Shown here piece after piece: positions 33,404 to 44,755 of a DNA stretch of 64,000 nucleotides. The notes beneath the pieces were generated by a model, which ran no database searches, was not told the DNA's origin, and was given only the letters and a program-made list of their open reading frames with translations. Every line of letters starts with the position of its first letter. The first letter of the stretch is position 1. This DNA comes from Pseudoips prasinana (taxonomy: Eukaryota > Arthropoda > Insecta > Lepidoptera > Nolidae): positions 4,662,713 to 4,726,712 of the forward strand of contig OX621240.1 in assembly GCA_951640165.1 (NCBI GenBank). Reading direction: 5' to 3'. The translations under genes were made by a program, and so were the position numbers.

Positions 33404-34756
33404 AAATAGATTTTTTATTTTTTTTATACTTTGACAGTTTTGATAGGTAAACACAGCAATGACGCAATACTAGTTGTTTATATTCTCTTTGATGACATTT
33501 AAAGTGGTTGAAGTCGCAACCAAACGCTACTACAAGTCAATACGCATGATAATTTTATAATTTAATTAGAAGTAGTTTTTTAAGGGCTATCGGAAGATCA
33601 GCGTTACAGTAATAATGATTATTTACTGTAACATTTACTGAGGTAGACGCCTTTCCTAGCTAGTACTTATAATGTTGCATGCTTCATAAGTATTATGTAA
33701 ACTAAACACAATTAGTTATATCGACTTAGATGTAAACTAAGTTAAGGAATATCTGTGCTTGTTGGGAATAAACCTTTTTTATTTATTTTTACTTTGAACT
33801 GGACATTATGGACAACCCAAGTCCGGCTTTAACTATTCTGCTGTCCCTTAAAGTATTGCAGTAACAAGCGATATGTATCTATAGTTCCGTTTCTATAACC
33901 ACTTAACTTATTCTCGGCAGAATAACTTAGAAAAATACTGACAAACTTATTAGTTTCAACATTGTGAAATGTTATTTGAAGGACAAGGGACAAACCATAT
34001 CTGTCATTGGCCACAGTCCCAAAGTGGTTTTGCAAGTAGTCCTGTTATCAAGGTCAATGCTCTATAAATTTTAGAGTTATTGTATAATTCGCATTGCAAA
34101 GCGTAAATCTAATCTCAAAAAAATAGGAAATCATAAATTTAATCGTCCAGCGGGTTTCGAACTAGCACCCTTGTGGAGGACACCCGGGGGAGGCGGTCTG
34201 TTTAATACGAACGACACCCCCTTGCAAAATCAAATTTAAGATTCCCTTGCTTACGTTCAGGAGGATGTTTCAATGCTCTATGTTACATAATGAAGACTAG
34301 GTCTGCTAGGCATTCTGCTGCGCTGAGTGTAGAGTAAGCGGATGTCAATACTTTTATATGGATTTAAATGGCATTTTTTTTTTCTGTTCGTCACGGAGGT
34401 ATAATGCTCCGTGGCGTGTCCAATTTTTGTAAATTCTTATTTTAACGACGAGAATGGTCACTATCAAATTTGAAGAACTTCGGTTTAGTCGTTCAGGAGG
34501 AGTACGATTAGGAGCGCACTACAAAAGTCGCCTAAAAAAGAGCTTCGTTTACACTCAGCTCAATAATACGGACAGAAAGAGATCTGGTTTAATTAGTCTA
34601 CTATCCCTTATTAAATACATCAGTAAAAGGCAGGTTAAATAACTATAGTGAAACACTATCTAAAGATTTCCACAATGGAGTTTTGTCCATCATTTAGAGG
34701 GATATGTTATAATCACCACGCTTGACAGACAGGTTGGCGATTGCAGTATGATAATC
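33404..34756. other. Mostly unassigned, one tRNA-like SINE head
   Basis: At 34125-34200 AATTTAATCGTCCAGCGGGT and TTCGAACTAGCACCCTTG resemble a minus-strand tRNA head (family F, also near 5370 and 51690). Other sequence unrecognised. Confidence 0.4.
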
Positions 34757-34873
34757 ATAGTAGGCAGGGAGACGCTGCTGGCCATTCTCTGGTAGATATT
34801 CCCTCGGGACAATTTCTACGCTCCCTACGGTATGAGATTGTGTGACGATATTCTATGATGTCAACCACACAGT
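34757..34873 (+). repeat. Dispersed repeat L, copy 2
   Basis: GGCCATTCTCTGGTAGATAT, CCCTCGGGAC, TTCTACGCTCCC and GAGATTGTGTGACGATATTC align with 21385-21478. Confidence 0.5.
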
Positions 34874-35356
34874 AGGGATTTTTTTTTAAATTATTACACA
34901 ACTACAGATAGTTGATACATAGGTCCGCAAAACTGTTTTAAACAGTTTGTCTGGACTGTTCTATGTATGTCATATATTTTACCCTGATAATACGGACAGT
35001 ATAACCTCTGCTCTATTGTTCTCTCATGCTAAAAGCCCGTCTGTCTCTCATAAAGTCTCTAAAATAAGCGTTTCAACGCTCTCCTTTTTTTCTGTGACTA
35101 TAATAATCATAAGTAGAGAAATAATACAGCTTTTTAGTAGGAATATTGTTTTCAGACTCCCAAAACGGAAAAGTTTTTCGTTTTTATGTTGTTGGTTTAC
35201 CGATTTTTACTAAATAGGAAATGTTTTGTGATGGTTTATATTAAGTTTGTTTAAATCTTATTGCAGACTTGGGAAGTATAAAGAAAAGTTGTACTCACTT
35301 CTATGTTTTTTAAAACTGTAATTGTTATCAGCTAGTTATAGAAGTTAGAGTAGCTT
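34874..35356. other. Unassigned spacer
   Basis: The open frame at 34947-35213 shows no domain. Confidence 0.35.
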
Positions 35357-35570
35357 TTGGGTTAATAATCCATCATCATTAGCTTCATGTCATGAACAAG
35401 GGTGTTCAGAACGTTGCCATTTGGAAGGGTTTGCCTTAGTCACCTCGCTTGGGTTAATAACCCATCATCATTAGCTTCATGTCATGCCTCGTGGGCATAA
35501 GTCTCCCCCAAGGGTGTTCAGAACGTTGCCATTTGGAGGGGTTTGCCTTAGTCGCCTCGTTTGGCATGAA
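35357..35570 (+). repeat. Two-unit tandem duplication (~92 and ~117 bp)
   Basis: GGGTTAATAATCCATCATCA and ATTAGCTTCATGTCATG at about 35359 recur as GGGTTAATAACCCATCATCA at about 35452. Both units end CAGAACGTTGCCATTTGGA, GGGGTTTGCCTTAGTC. The second has about 24 extra bases around CTCGTGGGCATAAGTC. Confidence 0.8.
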
Positions 35571-35621
35571 GCTAATACACTAGTGGTACTGCTACGGCTA
35601 TCTTGTGTATAAGTTGCCTTT

Positions 35622-35667
35622 TAAGACACTCACAGGATGGTCCACATACCATCCCGTGAGTGTCTTA
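35622..35667. repeat. 20-bp inverted repeat, 6-nt loop
   Basis: TAAGACACTCACAGGATGGT versus ACCATCCCGTGAGTGTCTTA: one mismatch, loop CCACAT. Confidence 0.9.
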
Positions 35668-36421
35668 CTGTTTTAAAAAAAGGATTCCTACTCAGTTTTC
35701 AGGTAGTGTCTCTCAGTAACTGCCACGTCATGAACTGGACGGTAGCGTAAAAAAATATGATTCCACATAAATGTAATTTTGAATTTTAATTATTTTTTTT
35801 TTCGGGGCCGGAAACCTACGCCTGCTATTTTAGTAATGGTTTCAGTTCAGAAAACGGAGCCTCAAACCAAACTGTTTTATCAGTGACTGTTCAAAGATTA
35901 CTAATAACACTTCAACAGAATTGCAATCAGAATGGTATTCCAAAAACAAACCTCTAAAAATGGAAGCACTCGTTGCCACATTGCTATTGGCAAAAAGCAA
36001 GCACTGTGGTTACTCTTTGCGGGCTTTTGTGATTAAATTAATCTCACCAATTTCTGTTGAATCACGTTTTTGAGTTATTTATTACCTAAATATATAAATG
36101 GTCGCGGGTACAAATATATATCTTGGGATAGTTAAAGAATCACATTTGAGAGTCCAACGAAAGTGGTGTACACAGCACTTCCTTCCACCTTCCTTTAGTA
36201 TGCACAATATAGATAGTTTAAATTCAAACAACTTACTGATGATGATGATGAAATACAAACAATATGTATAAATATGTATACCTTTTTTTAAAAGGACTCC
36301 CAGACTATTCAGTTCCTGCTAGCTACCAAAATTAATCGGATGACTACCATCTAACTAAAAATACACAAGAAATTAGTAACCAAAATGATTACAAACCTAT
36401 TTGGTTTATGATAAATTTATA
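35668..36421. other. Unassigned spacer
   Basis: A SINE-tail scrap (ATATCTTGGGATAGTTAAAG near 36118) and a short GATGATGATGATG run near 36236. No gene seen. Confidence 0.35.
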
Positions 36422-36680
36422 TCGGTCACCGTAGCCCAGTTGGTAGTGCTCCTGCCTCCGAAGCCGGTGGTCCTGGGTTTGAATCCCGGTAAGTGCAAAT
36501 ATTTGTGTGATGAGCACGAATATTTGTTTCTGAGTCATGGATGTTTTCTATGTATTTAAGTATTTTATCTATCTATATAAGTATGCATATCGTCGCCTGG
36601 TAGCCATAGTACAAGCTTTGCTTAATTTGGAACTAGGATGATCTGTGTGACATTGTCCCTAAATATTATTTATTTATTAT
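36422..36680 (+). mobile_element. SINE family A, copy 6
   Basis: CGGTCACCGTAGCCCAGTTG to TTATTTATTTATTAT. TTATAT(CG) just before and just after suggests a direct target duplication. Confidence 0.9.
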
Positions 36681-37371
36681 ATCGATTGTTATTCATTTCT
36701 GAAATTTTACGAGAGACGTTTTTATGAGAGTCAGTACCGATGGCTCAAAGTGCTCTGTGTGCTAATCCTTGAAACATTACTTTTTGTACTACAGTTCAAA
36801 GTTCAGTCACTACGTAAAGATTTGTGTAAGCCAGGAATTGATCACATTAAGAGTTGAAGTGCCCAAATTATTAAAGTAAACGACTCCTGAACAATTTTAA
36901 ATCTTTATTTTTACAGAAAGCTTACAGACTAATAAACAACTAAATATTACAAATAGATTGACAAATAGCTAATTACAAGCCTCCGCATATATAATTTTCT
37001 GAAGTATAGTTAAACATTATTTTGAGAAAACACGCTATTGTTTATAAACCACACTTAAATCAGTTTAACCGTTTGTGAGCCACGCTGTGAGATGTAATTT
37101 TCAAACTTTTAAGACCCATTCTTTTGTGTCGGAACTTTACGCATAAAATACATTAATACATTTTTATTACGATGGAAGAAAATACTATAAGAGCCATTCG
37201 TAGATACTATTTTCCCATACAAACGTAAATCTATCTCAATATTCTAAACTTATCTGTCACGACTATGGTCGACCATCTTGCTTGTGTGTATATTACAAAA
37301 TTATATAAATTATGTATCTGTAGGTTATGTTTGTAATAAACAGCGAAATATATTTCAAACCATCCGAAATA
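36681..37371. other. Unassigned spacer
   Basis: No element or coding frame recognised. Confidence 0.4.
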
Positions 37372-37713
37372 GGTCATCATCATCATATCAGCCGAAAGAC
37401 GTCCACTGTTGGATAACAGCTTCACCCAAGGATCTCCAAAAGATCGTCGGTCTACTTTGTAGGAGGCCTACCCACGCTGCATCTTCGGGTTCATGGTCGC
37501 CACTCGAGAATCTTTCTGCCCCAGCGGCCGACAGTTCTATGAGCTTAGTGTCCCGCCCACTGCCACATCAGTTTAGTAATTCACTATGTCGGCTACCTTC
37601 GCCTGCGGTTCTCGACGTTTCTGATTGAATCGCGCAGGGATACTCCAAGCTTAGCCCTCTCCATTGCTCTTTGGGTAACCTTGAGTCTTCTTATGAAACC
37701 CATAGTAAGTGAC
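37372..37713 (-). mobile_element. RTE-type LINE (second family), 3' fragment
   Basis: On plus: CATCATCATCATATCAGCCG, AAAGACGTCCACTGTTGG, TCTACTTTGTAGGAGGCCTA, GGTCGCCACTCGAGAATCTT and TCTGCCCCAGCGGCCGACAG. On minus these encode the WRP-TG-RR-VGRP region and the final QQWTS-like residues known from this LINE family. Frameshifted and 5'-truncated. Confidence 0.75.
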
Positions 37714-37767
37714 ACGTCTCTATTCCTTAGTCATTACTGCCCCGAAATTACTAAGGAATAGAGACGT
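37714..37767. repeat. Perfect 18-bp inverted repeat, 18-nt loop
   Basis: ACGTCTCTATTCCTTAGT and its complement, exactly at the broken 5' end of the minus-strand LINE fragment. Confidence 0.9.
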
Positions 37768-37789
37768 ATAAATTTCATCTATTTGACCT

Positions 37790-37990
37790 GGATCGGTCGT
37801 TTAACACCGTGCGTTTTACAAGAAACATTTAACCGTGCACTACCACTTGTGGAATCTATTAACTGCGGAGATATTTACGAGCTGGTATACAGAAGTGAGT
37901 CTATTCTTTTCTAAAAGGCAGCAATGCACTTGTGGCTTCGCTGGTGTTGAGCACTTACCACCCCATCAGGTGATCCACTAGCTAATTTGC
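37790..37990 (+). mobile_element. CR1-like LINE 3' end, copy 1
   Basis: GTGCGTTTTACAAGAAACAT, CTTGTGGAATCTATTAACTG, CGGAGATATTTACGAGCTGG and CATCAGGTGATCCACTAGCT match 56520-56755. The latter encodes the common LINE ending around [17 protein letters not shown] residues. Confidence 0.6.
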
Positions 37991-38488
37991 CTAGCTGTTA
38001 CAAAAAAATAATACAAAACCGATCAGAACATCGCCTATTTTCTATAAGACGCATTATTGGAAAAATAACTGAAATCAGTTAAGTTTTGAAAAGGAAATGG
38101 TAGACCATTAATTAGGTCAATTCTATTATTGTCTTCTTTTTCACACGTATGCGTGGAGAACGAGACAAAGATTAAGCATTAGCATTAGCAATTAAAACTA
38201 GTTATGAAACCAATTTCGTTCCACATATTGTTAACCTCATAACGATAAATTGAATGTTTATCACACCATCAATCTAACAACATAATTACATACTACATGT
38301 AATAAAGATAACCAGTATACCTACCAAGATTATGTGTCATGGTGGCCTGGTCACCATTAAATTTTTATGGGCCAAAATATAACCTATAAATTGTGGTCAA
38401 TAGAGGTTCATACGTAATAGATCGTAAAAATTGCTAGCCAGTACGTTATTGTAGCAAGTTAAGCAGAATTATAAATCGTAATTTTGAC
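37991..38488. other. Unassigned spacer
   Basis: Nothing recognised. Confidence 0.4.
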
Positions 38489-38676
38489 GGGCCGGTTGGC
38501 GTGGTTGGTAAATGCTTGGCTTTCACGCCGCAGGTCGTCGGTTCGATTCCCACCCAGGACAGATATTTGTGTGCATGAACATGTCTGTTTGTCCTGAGTC
38601 TGGGTGTAATTATCTATATAAGTATGTTTATACAAAAGAAAAGTAGTATAATATGTAGTATATCAGTTATAGTATA
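38489..38676 (+). mobile_element. SINE family B, copy 3
   Basis: GGGCCGGTTGGCGTGGTTGG, CTTTCACGCCGCAGGTCG, GGTTCGATTCCCACCC, then TCTGGGTGTAATTATCTATA. The distal tail is cut where the LINE fragment begins. Confidence 0.8.
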
Positions 38677-38689
38677 TTAGTTTAGCCAT

Positions 38690-39053
38690 TTAGAAAGGAT
38701 GAATGAAAGAAGATTGACCAAAGAAGTATACCTGGCCTGTGTGAATGGAACAACCGGAAGGGGAAGACCTCGTTGAACATTCTCTGACCAAATTGGAGAC
38801 GTTCAGGCGTGAATCTACATAGATTCACGCCTGTTTCTCAGAGAGGTAGGCAGAGACAACGGATTTCCATTTGTCACGATCTTTGCACACGTCTTTTGCC
38901 TCGATTACTGTCATTATATTCTTCATACATGCTCGCCGGTTTAGGGTACTTCTGACCTGCCCTTTCTTGAGAACGTCTCCGATTTGGTCAGAGAATGTTT
39001 GACGAGGTCTTCCCCTTCCGGTTGTTCCATTCACACAGGCCAGGTATACTTCT
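38690..39053. mobile_element. Two RTE LINE fragments in inverted orientation (83-bp arms)
   Basis: 38690-38804 is plus and 38819-39053 is minus, both from the C-terminal region of the 26020-29168 family ([20 protein letters not shown]). 38722-38804 and 38971-39053 are near-identical reverse complements. At the junction, 14-bp arms (CAGGCGTGAATCTA and complement) with a 2-nt loop lie at 38804-38833. The minus part retains the 3' end CACGCCTG. Confidence 0.85.
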
Positions 39054-39201
39054 ATGTATGTACAAATCGCAGTTTATTAGTTCTCTGCACACGCTCGCCC
39101 ACGCTTTATTGAGCGGGGGTGAATAAACAGCAATAGATTGCGAACAATTAGGAATTTGCCCAAAGAGTCTCTACTATTGCTGAGCACCTAATTTGTCTAT
39201 G

Positions 39202-39256
39202 GTGGGCCGCTTGGTGTAGTTGGTAAATGCTTGCCTTTCACGCTGCAGCTTGTGGG
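39202..39256 (+). mobile_element. SINE family B, head fragment
   Basis: GGGCCGCTTGGTGTAGTTGG, TAAATGCTTGCC and CACGCTGCAGCTTGTGGG, then an abrupt ATAATAATAATA. Confidence 0.65.
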
Positions 39257-39998
39257 TCATAATAATAATAGTATTGAATTACTAGGCATGCTTTTTCAGT
39301 TCTGTCGTCCATATTTCTCGGCAATTTTGAATTTGGAACTGTTCTCTATTCGAATGTATTTAAATTTTGAATCTCAAAACAATTGAAAGTAATAGGATTA
39401 ATGCTATTGTTTAGTCACAGCGTCGATTGGAATCTGTCATTTTACGTACGAAAATGAATCTTTCTAAGGAACACCCCTCACTTTAGAGTGGAATAAATGT
39501 TAAAATAACTTGTATGGAAAAGTGTATTAAGCTACTTGTTAAATACTATCAAAAACAATAAAATGTACTATAAGGTTCTAGTTGTGCTTTTCTCTTCAAA
39601 CGCCAAAACTTAAAAGACATGCCTCGGTTTACCTCAATATAGATATATCATTCAGACAAGAGGTAGTAAAAACATCTAAAACTATACATTAACATATATC
39701 TTAAACAACCATTTTAATGATAACTCAAGAAATTAGCCATTACACTAAACCCGACATCTATATAATAAATTAAATTAAAATTCCATATGATCAAACATTA
39801 GTCACGATCTAATATCCTATTTGTACCTAGAATTAATATATAGTTAATTTGTAATACTAAAAACGCTTTTTTAAGGTGAATAAAAGCCGTTTTTATTTTA
39901 TTTATATATTTTTTTATTGCCAAGTAGAATTCGGTCATATGGCTCGTAGAACTGATGACTGCTATGGGGCAGAAGGAGCGGAACATTGGTCATTGCGG
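39257..39998. other. Unassigned spacer
   Basis: No gene or known repeat recognised. Confidence 0.4.
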
Positions 39999-40078
39999 AG
40001 AAACTTGGTAAAGAAGACCTTTGTTCAGCAGTGGACGTCTTTCAGCTGATATGCTCATCATCGTCAATGATATGAAAG
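39999..40078 (+). mobile_element. RTE-type LINE (second family) 3' end
   Basis: GAAGACCTTTGTTCAGCAGT, GGACGTCTTTCAGCTGATAT and GCTCATCATCG. Confidence 0.55.
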
Positions 40079-40449
40079 AACGTATCAGGTAAAATAGTTT
40101 AACATACAACACGTGTTGCATATAACTGGGTACGTTACATATTAGTACACAACGGGTATTGAAATATGCCCCCCAGTGTACTTATACTACTGTTGGTAGA
40201 ATAGTGAGCTACACTAGGATAATGCTCAGACGAAACCTACGGTAGTGCTTTATCAGCATGGCTTTAGTTACAAGAAATGAGCGGAAAGTCACTTCCCACT
40301 TAATCTGAAACAAAATATATTCTTGTAAGAATTCAGTAGGTACTAAACTCTTGATTAATAAAATAGTCTTTAATGCAGAACTGTCTCACTTCTTGGGTAG
40401 TTTTGTGAAACAACCACAGCATACACGTCGCTACTACAAAAACTGGCTG

Positions 40450-40625
40450 AAGTAAAACTTACCATATATGAAACGTAAATGGCTTTGAGAGAAAGTGAGA
40501 AAGAAAATGTGTGCTCGCACCTCTCTCTCTCTTGCCCATACTGGAATATACGAAACGTTAATCTATATCTTTATATCTCCCTCTCCACTTCCGTTCACCT
40601 CAACCGATCACATTTTTCCTAAATC
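40450..40625 (-). repeat. Dispersed repeat T, copy 2
   Basis: CTGAAGTAAAACTTACCATA, TATGAAACGTAAATGGC and GTGCTCGCACCTCTCTCTCT: the reverse complement of the copy at 31060. Confidence 0.5.
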
Positions 40626-40684
40626 TCGGAAATTTGTTAAAAAAATAAATAAATTTTATGCAGAAATAGAACACGTAATCAAAA

Positions 40685-40760
40685 CAATGATTAGTCCTAC
40701 GTGGGGATTGAACCCACAACCTCTGGCCTAGCAGTTACCACTATACCAACAGGAGATGCA
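40685..40760 (-). mobile_element. tRNA-like SINE head, family E
   Basis: GGGGATTGAACCCACAACCT, CTGGCCTAGCAGTTACCA and CTATACCAACAGGAG on plus. Confidence 0.5.
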
Positions 40761-40815
40761 TGGGAGAGTTGGTTTCATGGAAGTTTTGTACAAATAACGA
40801 GGAATTTCAATGATA

Positions 40816-40935
40816 TGAATCATCATATGAGCCGAAAACATTCCACTGCTGGACAAAGGCTTCCCCCAACGACCTCTATCCTTTATCCTACCTTTAGGCG
40901 TTTTGGCGTGGGTTGGCGATCGATGATCATAGTAC
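40816..40935 (-). mobile_element. RTE-type LINE (second family) 3' fragment, diverged
   Basis: ATCATATGAGCCGAAAACAT, TCCACTGCTGGACAAAGGCT and TCCCCCAACGACCTCTATCC. Confidence 0.5.
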
Positions 40936-40991
40936 CTACTCAGAGAAAAGCTGCTCCAGTTCTCTGGAATAAACAATGGGGCGACTTTTTT

Positions 40992-41316
40992 CGTTGGTCT
41001 AGCGGTAGCGTGTTCAACCCCAGATAACGAGGTTCTGGGTTAAAACCGCGGGTCGGGGCAAAAGTGATTTTGGAATTTTTCTGTAAGACAATTTAAAAAT
41101 TCTCAGTGTCAGTCCGAAGTCTCGGAGTTGGTGGTATTATACCCCTGTGCCTTAAAGAGCGCGTAAAGCTCTTTCCGGTCGTGTTGTTAGTCGTCCTATC
41201 GGATCATGAGAGCGATGGAATAGAAAGTGCCCGTATAATAAATCCTGTGCAAATAGCTTGTCTCCATTGGCACTGGTCGCTTTGGCCGTAATTCGGCTAG
41301 GAGGACATTATTATTA
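40992..41316 (+). mobile_element. SINE family D, plus copy
   Basis: TTGGTCTAGCGGTAGCGTG (A box), GAGGTTCTGGGTTAAAACC (B-box remnant), AAAAGTGATTTTGGAATTTT, CCGAAGTCTCGGAGTTGG, GGTCGTGTTG and CGGCTAGGAGGACATTATTA. Full length. Confidence 0.75.
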
Positions 41317-41323
41317 TTTTGTT

Positions 41324-41431
41324 ATTTCATCATCATATCAGGCGAAAGACGGACAAAGGCCTCCCCAAAAATTTTCGCAACTGCCTGTCTTCCGCTATAC
41401 GCATCCAGCGACTTCCAGCGACTCCCACAAT
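41324..41431 (-). mobile_element. RTE-type LINE (second family) 3' fragment
   Basis: CATCATCATATCAGGCGAAA, GACAAAGGCCTCCCCAAAA and ACGCATCCAGCGACTTCCAG. Confidence 0.6.
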
Positions 41432-41594
41432 TTATTTATTTATTATTTAAAAATTAACAAGTTAAAGATAATTATTACCTTTTGGTTTACCGACGCTTCA
41501 GCATGGATTGGTTTATTTTATTATCGCGATTGACATTCGAGTCCACAATATATGAAAATGTCTTCAAATCGCGAAAGTTTAAAAACATTAATTA

Positions 41595-42118
41595 CTAGCT
41601 GTGCCCCGCGCTTTTAAGTTCAAAGTTCAAAGTTTTTTATTGGTAAAAAGTATTTTACAGGTCTATTTAGCGTAGCGTATGAGTGCCTTAGTGTAATTAC
41701 ACAATGATCAATGAACAGTCGATCACAACCCGCGTTTTTACCCGCGTTAAATTTTATAAATTATCATAGCTCCTCCCCCGTAGGTGATAGCGTGATAATA
41801 TATAGCCTATAGGTTAACCCGACCTCTTAGTAATATTCATGCAAAATTTTAAGTAAATTCATGCAGTACTTTTTGAGTTTAGCCCGGACATATATACAGA
41901 CAAACAGACACACAGAAAAAATACTAAATCTATATTTTTGGCTTCGATTTCGATAGTAGATCACACCCCAGGTATCCTTTTAAAAAAATATTCAATGTAA
42001 AGTTTTGACTTTCTACGATTTTCTATTTTTATTTACATATTATCACGCTATCACCTACGGGGGAGGAGCTGTGATAATTTATAAAGTTAAACAAAAAAAA
42101 ACCGCGGGACACAGCTAG
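41595..42118. mobile_element. Head-to-head composite of two Helitron 3' ends
   Basis: The left part (41595 to about 42020) is a family I Helitron on minus, starting CTAGCTGTGCCCCGCG after host A. From about 42033 the 3' half of the same family follows on plus (ATATTATCACGCTATCACCT to GGGACACAGCTAG, 42115-42118, then T). Neither has its TC start. About 125 bp of unrelated sequence (AAGTTCAAAGTTCAAAG) lies inside the left copy at 41615-41740. Confidence 0.75.
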
Positions 42119-43021
42119 TTCCAAATAAGAACTCATGTCCAAACATCAAAGCTGTATATTCCCAGCGCCATAGTATTTAATAAGTATCTTTATCGCTCTC
42201 CACCCCGACCCGCCTGCGGCTTATCTCTCACATGGCGGTATGCGGTTGAAAAGTGCGGAGCGACAAAACCCACGGGGAGTCTCGAAATGAGCATACAAAG
42301 CAGGCCTGTACGCTATTGATGCACCAGACACCAGACAGGTACCGACAGCAACATATTCTCAATATTAAAATCAAGGAAACATATAATATCCATGCTGTGG
42401 AAACCTTCTTTAGTTATAGGTATGAAAGGGATATCATATTCAAAGAAAAAATAACAAGTAATAAAAATTAAACGTGTTGTGTTGATGGAGTGAGAGGGTT
42501 AGAGTATTCCTATATCAATCGATAAAGAAAAATAAAATCTATTTCTTTATGGCCGAATACGGGTTTAACTAACGATAAATTTGGACTTTTGGATATAGCT
42601 CCTTATTGGGTTACCAGATAAAAACAATTAAATTCCGGATAAAAGACCTGATTTCCAATGAAAAAATTTGAGTTTTGTATTGTTTGAGGATTTTCTCTCA
42701 AACGTACTTGGTACGTACTTTACAATTTAAACAGTCTATCGTTTTTATATACTGAATTTCACTCACGCGTGAACATTTCACTCAGTGCTGGAAAGCGGCT
42801 GTATTTCATAGATAATTCATAAAGTTCTGAAATTTTGACCAGATTCACAAAATCCAGCCGCAATCATGAGAAGAGTCCAAAAACTTCACGTTTCACGACA
42901 GTTACATCATGAGGAGTCAAACTCTATTAGACTCTTGATTACTAGTAGCTTTTACAACTCTCTAATATTGATCTAACTCATGTCACACGCAAAAACCGCA
43001 AGGTAACTAATAAGACACCTT
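42119..43021. other. Unassigned spacer
   Basis: GC-richer short stretch at 42190-42290, no product recognised. Confidence 0.35.
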
Positions 43022-43390
43022 TTGTGGGAGGAAGGGATAAATGAACCGTGCCGTCTCACAAAAAATAATATGGATATGTTGGACTCGCATGGACTAAACC
43101 TAACCTGCTGTGGACTTTTCTTGGCGTCTGCTGGGGATACCCTCGCGAATGCTGCGCCGGTGCTCCCATCGCCATGTTCCACATGCCACACGTGGCCTGA
43201 GAGGACGATTGTGTGTCCTACCGGATTGCCGACTACTACCAACCAGCACGTGACTGAGCCACAAACAGATCTCTGTTTCCCGGAGCTGCTTGCACGTGGG
43301 GCAGTAGAAGACATTTCTTTACTGCCACCATAGCCCGATGGGGGAGATGGGCTAGCAGCTGCCGCTAGTCTCTTAGTCCAGTGAAGCATT
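43022..43390 (+). repeat. Dispersed repeat M, copy 1
   Basis: ACTAAACCTAACCTGCTGTG, GCGTCTGCTGGGGATACCCT and GCGCCGGTGCTCCC resemble 47262-47410. Both strands are open for 100-138 codons, which favours base composition over a gene. Confidence 0.45.
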
Positions 43391-43837
43391 AAAATTTTTT
43401 GTAGAAAAAATAACCCTCAAACCGCAGAGCTTGCGTAATATAGGACCTACTTAATTTAAATAGTTACGAAACTTATTCAACTAACCTTCTAATCCAAAGA
43501 ATTAGTTTCTTCAAAGGTCCGTACTTTGAATAACTGAGGCAACTATTTTAATTAACTCTCTTAAAATTAATTGCAAAAACTTTTGCAAACCCCTAAAGTT
43601 ATTTAAATTCTCGATACAATAGTAATTCTAATTGAATTTCTAATTAACTATTCTCCACAGATACTAGCCAACATTAGTATACTGTTTCTTCTTTCTTAAA
43701 CTAAACATAGCACTACGAACTTCGTGACACCGAGAAAATACGAAGAGTTTTTTTTGAAAAAGATCCATATAACATCACTTTCTTATCCACCAATCATTGT
43801 TAATGGCGAGTAAATTACTAACCTTCGATTTGTCCAA
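43391..43837. other. Unassigned AT-rich spacer
   Basis: No gene or repeat recognised. Confidence 0.35.
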
Positions 43838-43918
43838 GATATAAGTGTCATGGCTTCTCAGCCATGACACTTATATCATGATTTGAGGTATTCCAAGGTC
43901 TCCCTTGGAATACCTCAA
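43838..43918. repeat. Two adjacent perfect palindromes, both with TCTC loops
   Basis: The first has 18-bp arms (GATATAAGTGTCATGGCT) at 43838-43855 and 43860-43877. The second has 16-bp arms (TTGAGGTATTCCAAGG) at 43883-43898 and 43903-43918. Each loop is exactly TCTC, and five bases separate the two. Confidence 0.95.
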
Positions 43919-44461
43919 TGCGATGCTCGACGACCTCAGCAGAGTTTCTCAAAAAGTGGGTATGAAAAGTAACATGGATAGAACGAACAGCATGTCAAAA
44001 GCTGATGAATAAAAGTACCTTCTGTATGGCCGAAATAATATTCAATAAAATTCCTGAAAAATTATTTTTTTCATGAAACGTTAAATCTAGACAATTTCAA
44101 AAAAGAATTATTTAACATTTTGATAAATAAATGTTATTATTCATTGAAGGATTATTTAGACGACAATTCTATAATTACTGCCTCAAAAAATTGTACATTA
44201 ACTCACCTACGTTGACAATTATGGATTTTTTCGACATTAAAATTTAGAATGACATGTAATACGTATTTTGACATTTTTATATTTAAATTAATTATTGTAA
44301 CCAATGTATTTGTAATATTTTTAGTTAAATTATTCATTATGTTAATTAAATACAATATTTGTACGCCTCTGGGCAAAACATAGAGGATCTGCCTGTTTGT
44401 AACATCTCGCAACTTGTTGTAATTTGACCTATGTTAACAAATAAAGATTCTGAGTCTGAAA
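43919..44461. other. Spacer ending in a retroelement-like 3' end
   Basis: ACAAATAAAGATTCTGAGTC at 44439-44458 looks like a poly(A)-signal-containing LINE 3' end. Confidence 0.35.
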
Positions 44462-44755
44462 AGTCCATGTCCACTCAAATAGAGGTTGGAGACTCGGCTC
44501 TCAAAGTTGTAGAGAACTATATTTACCTAGGACAGAACATCCAACTATGTAGGTCCAACTTCAAGAAGGAGGTAAATTGAAGAAATCAACTCGGCGGAGT
44601 AGCGTTCCTGAAGCTACGTAACATCCCCTACAAGATGGACCAATGATCATGTGAGGGTTGCTGGATACGGAAAAAGACCCGATTGGTGGAGGTCTTTTGG
44701 TGAGGCTTTTGCCCAGCAGTGGACGCCATTCGACTGATATGAATGAGTATCATCC
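44462..44755 (+). pseudogene. RTE-type LINE (second family): RT thumb fragment and 3' end
   Basis: Encodes STQIEVGDSALKVVENYIYL, GQNIQL and RSNFKKEVN, then a TGA and RNQLGGVAFLKLRNI. This is the region after the YADD box in RTE-like polyproteins. Internally deleted, it then joins the terminal segment CTTTTGCCCAGCAGTGGACG, ATTCGACTGATATGA. Not functional. Confidence 0.65.

Noticed and set aside
42973..43389. 138-codon minus frame with a matching plus frame
   Set aside because: Both strands are open, no domain is seen, and part recurs near 47262 as a dispersed repeat.
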